A DNA stretch of 8,586 bases, taken from positions 1 to 8,586 of the forward strand of contig CAJXTM010000106.1 in assembly GCA_913061385.1 (NCBI GenBank). Direction: 5' to 3'. The translations under genes and the position numbers were made by a program. The DNA comes from an uncultured Rhodopirellula sp. (GTDB lineage Bacteria; Planctomycetota; Planctomycetia; Pirellulales; Pirellulaceae). Positions within the stretch are counted from its first letter, which is position 1, and each line of letters opens with the position of its first letter. Below, piece after piece: positions 6,135 through 8,586 of this stretch. The notes below the pieces were generated by a model. The model was given only the letters and a program-made list of their open reading frames with translations. It did no database searches and was not told the DNA's origin.

Positions 6135-8539
6135 ATGACCAAGCCAATGATCTTTTTCTGCCAGAAACATCTATCGGTCGGAATCCTATCCTTTGTCTTC
6201 GCGTGCGTGATTGCTAGTCTTGCTCCCCTAACGCCAGCCTTCGCTGAGCCAGCAAAGGTCAAATCACCGTCTGAAGAAAAGTCGAATGAAGCAGAGGCAA
6301 TCTTGCAGCCACTCAGCGAACGTTTCGCCCACAAAGATACGACCGAGGTCCCTGACTTCCAGAAGCATGTGGTTCCCCTTTTAGGTCGCCTTGGCTGCAA
6401 TGGAAGAGCCTGCCACGGATCGTTTCAGGGACGGGGAGGCTTCCAGCTATCACTCTTTGGCTATGACTTCAAAACAGACCACGAGGCGTTACTTGAGGAC
6501 GCTTCGGGACGCGTCGATATTGACGATGTGGCTGAAAGCCTGATTCTCTCCAAGCCCAGCGATGCTGATTTACATGAGGGGGGAAAACGCTTTGCCAAGG
6601 GTTCATGGCAACATCATGTTCTCAAAAGGTGGATCGACGTTGGTGCACAATACGATTCCAACCTCATTCGTGAATTGGATCGCATAGACGTCAGCCCAGC
6701 GGAAATACTATTTTCGAAAAAGGGTGAAACCGTGAAACTAACCGCGGTCGCGCACTGGAAGGATGGAAGCTCTGAGGATGTGACGGAACTGTGCCGGTTC
6801 AGCTCTAACAATGATGCAATCGCAGAGATCGACGAGACAGGGCGGATCCAATCCGGGGAACGCGGTGATACACACGTTGTAGTTTATTATGATAAAGCAG
6901 TGATTCCCGTCCCTGTCGTAAGACCGGTTGGTGTTTCAATCAAGTCAACAGCTCCCCAGCCCAAACATCCCATCGATCGGCTGGTAAAAGAGAAGCTAGA
7001 CAAACTGGGGATCGTTCCCTCGGGCATCTGCAATGATTCTGAATTCATACGTAGAGCCTCTTTGGACATCACGGGAATTCTTCCCCAAGCCGAAGCGGTT
7101 CGTCAGTTTCTAGCTGACAACTCTGCCAACAAACGTGAACAACTGATCGAGCGGTTACTTGAGTCCCCCGGTTACGCCGCTTGGTGGGCAACAAGATTCT
7201 CCGATTGGACCGGCAACAGCGATGAACAGCTGACCAACGTTTTCCCGATTAGAAATGTTGCCACCCGACTCTGGTACGAGTGGATACGCGTCCGCCTTGA
7301 AAAGAACATGCCGTATGATGAAATCGTTGAGGGGATTGTAACCGCCGACAACCGTCAGCCAAACGAAGACTACCTCAGCTACTGCGAAACCATGACACAG
7401 GCATGCAAGCCTGGAAATGAAGAATTGTTCGCTGAGCGTGATGGACTGCCGATGTTTTGGGGGCGTCGCAATTTCGTCAAACCTGAAGAGCGTGCCATTG
7501 GCTTTGCATATACCTTTTTGGGTGTCCGCATCGAGTGTGCACAGTGCCACAAACATCCATTCGACAAGTGGTCAAAAAACGATTTCGAGAGTTTTTCAAA
7601 ACTGTTCACTCCGATTCGCTACACCGCGAACCTTGTAAAGAAGGACGCAAGACAGGAGCAAAAAGAGCTACTGGATGCTCTTACCAACGGTAAAAAACTA
7701 AAGGGTGGTGATCTGAGGCGTGCAGTTCAAAAAGGTGCTCAACAAGGAAAAGTAGTACCGTTCGGCGAATTAATTATTGCCGACAGCAATATCCAACGAT
7801 TGAAAAAATCCCAGGCACAAAATCAGCGTAAGGGCGGTAAGTCAAGGGCGATAAAAATCCCGACTGGAAAGATTCTCGGCGAAGAAGAGTTGGTACCACT
7901 AGATACAGATACGCGAGATGCATTGATGGCGTGGCTTCGGTCAGTGAACAACCCTTACTTTGCCAAAGCAATCGTCAATCGCGTCTGGAGCAACTATTTT
8001 GGTGATGGCATTGTCAGCCCCACTGATGATATGAATCTTGCCAATCCGCCCGTGAACCAACCATTGATGGATTATCTGGCAAACGAATTCATCAAGCACG
8101 ACTTCGATCTGAAATGGTTGCACCAAAAAATTGTGACCAGTGAAACGTACCAACGTTCTGCTGACACGAACGCTACCAATATGATGGATCGCACGAATTT
8201 TTCTCATCATGTTCCGCGAAGGCTCCCTGCCGAAGTCGTTTACGACGCTGTGGTTCTGGCCACGGGCTCGGATCAACACGCCGAAAAACTTCGAACCGAA
8301 CTCGATCAGATGGCGATCGCGGAAGGCAAGGCGATTCGCCGGAATCAGCAGGATTTTGCGCTCGAGGTATTTGGGCAATCCATGCGAGAATCTAATTGCG
8401 ACTGTGATCGAAGTGACTCCCCCAGCCTGCTTCAATCGATCTATCTTCGAAATGATGCAGACATGCACAAGCGTCTCAGTGACAAGAATGGCTGGGTAGC
8501 TCAAGCGTGTTCAGAGCTTGGAGTCGCAGGTCCTAAAAG
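6135..8539 (+). CDS. Secreted planctomycete PSCyt2/PSD1 (DUF1549/DUF1553) protein with Big_2-like domain, 3' truncated
   Basis: Genomic sequence gives about 801 residues before adapter begins at 8540. A Sec signal ends at about residue 37 (AFA). Next is GCNGRACHG, a CX4CH motif (Cys88-His94) in the position taken by the cytochrome-like domain in this family. Residues ~183-256 read as a bacterial Ig-like (Big_2) domain. PSCyt2/DUF1549 starts near 278 (HPIDRLVKEKL) and includes a canonical haem-type CAQCH (468-472) followed by KHPFDKW. PSD1/DUF1553 starts near 593 and includes NPYFAKAIVNRVWSNYFG. SNCDCDRSDSPSLLQ lies near the end, but the usual C-terminal helical segment of DUF1553 is missing, so I estimate 50-100 residues lie beyond the window. 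These proteins are widespread and largely uncharacterised in planctomycetes; DUF1501 genes often follow. A role in envelope redox chemistry or degradation of complex substrates is inference. I preferred ATG 6135 to TTG 6132; no Shine-Dalgarno site is visible. Confidence 0.92.
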
Positions 8540-8586
8540 CTGTCTCTTATACACATCTCCGAGCCCACGAGACCGAGGCTGATCTC
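8540..8586 (-). other. Nextera (Tn5) sequencing adapter, right contig end
   Basis: Exact reverse complement of bases 1-47. It starts with the mosaic end CTGTCTCTTATACACATCT (8540-8558), completes the read-2 adapter at 8573, has the i7 index CGAGGCTG at 8574-8581 (Nextera N710, as I recall it) and the first five bases of the P7 flank at 8582-8586. It adds the spurious tail SCLLYTSPSPRDRG to the last gene. Not genomic. Confidence 0.98.

Noticed and set aside
5801..6400. 199-aa minus-strand open frame over the helical-protein / PSCyt2 junction
   Set aside because: It is antisense to two genes with clear signal peptides and domains; no motif or credible start signal was seen.
7941..8504. 187-aa minus-strand open frame within the PSD1 region
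   Set aside because: It is fully antisense to conserved DUF1553 sequence and has no family resemblance.
1..8586. Composite transposon bounded by 47-bp inverted repeats with Tn5 mosaic ends
   Set aside because: The repeats contain the synthetic read-2 adapter extension, an i7 index and P7 bases, and there is no transposase in the window. This is library adapter.

Overview
The window is an assembled contig from a planctomycete, probably a Pirellulales/Rhodopirellula-type bacterium. The strongest evidence is the last gene, a secreted protein of the planctomycete-specific PSCyt2/PSD1 (DUF1549/DUF1553) architecture. A planctomycete-style ECF sigma/membrane anti-sigma pair and an ExbD-like protein of a type I associate with planctomycetes agree with this. 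These assignments come from family knowledge and reading the translations; no database search was possible.

Both contig ends are artefacts. Bases 1-47 and 8540-8586 form a perfect 47-bp terminal inverted repeat made of Illumina Nextera (Tn5) adapter with an i7 index. Only about 48-8539 is genomic. Both terminal genes are therefore truncated, and naive translation adds adapter-encoded residues to each.

Layout. (1) 49-2651, plus strand: the C-terminal part of a large protein with a Ser/Gln/Gly-rich linker, coupled by an ATGA overlap to an ExbD/TolR-like protein with one membrane helix. Together they look like part of a proton-channel-type envelope complex whose ExbB/TolQ-like partner would lie off the left edge. 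(2) 2829-3821, minus strand: a convergent ROK-family sugar kinase whose three zinc-binding cysteines are all substituted, with a plausible terminator overlapping its stop codon. (3) 3822-4214: a 393-bp divergent intergenic region with several short inverted repeats. (4) 4215-8539, plus strand: a tight probable operon of ECF sigma factor, single-pass anti-sigma-like protein, secreted helical protein, and secreted PSCyt2/PSD1 protein that runs off the right edge.

The genes of region 4 have gaps of 6 and 38 nt and one overlap of 8 or 11 nt. The simplest reading is that the sigma factor, held by the membrane anti-sigma, controls the operon and that the two secreted proteins are its output. No tRNA, rRNA, CRISPR array, insertion sequence or phage gene is visible.
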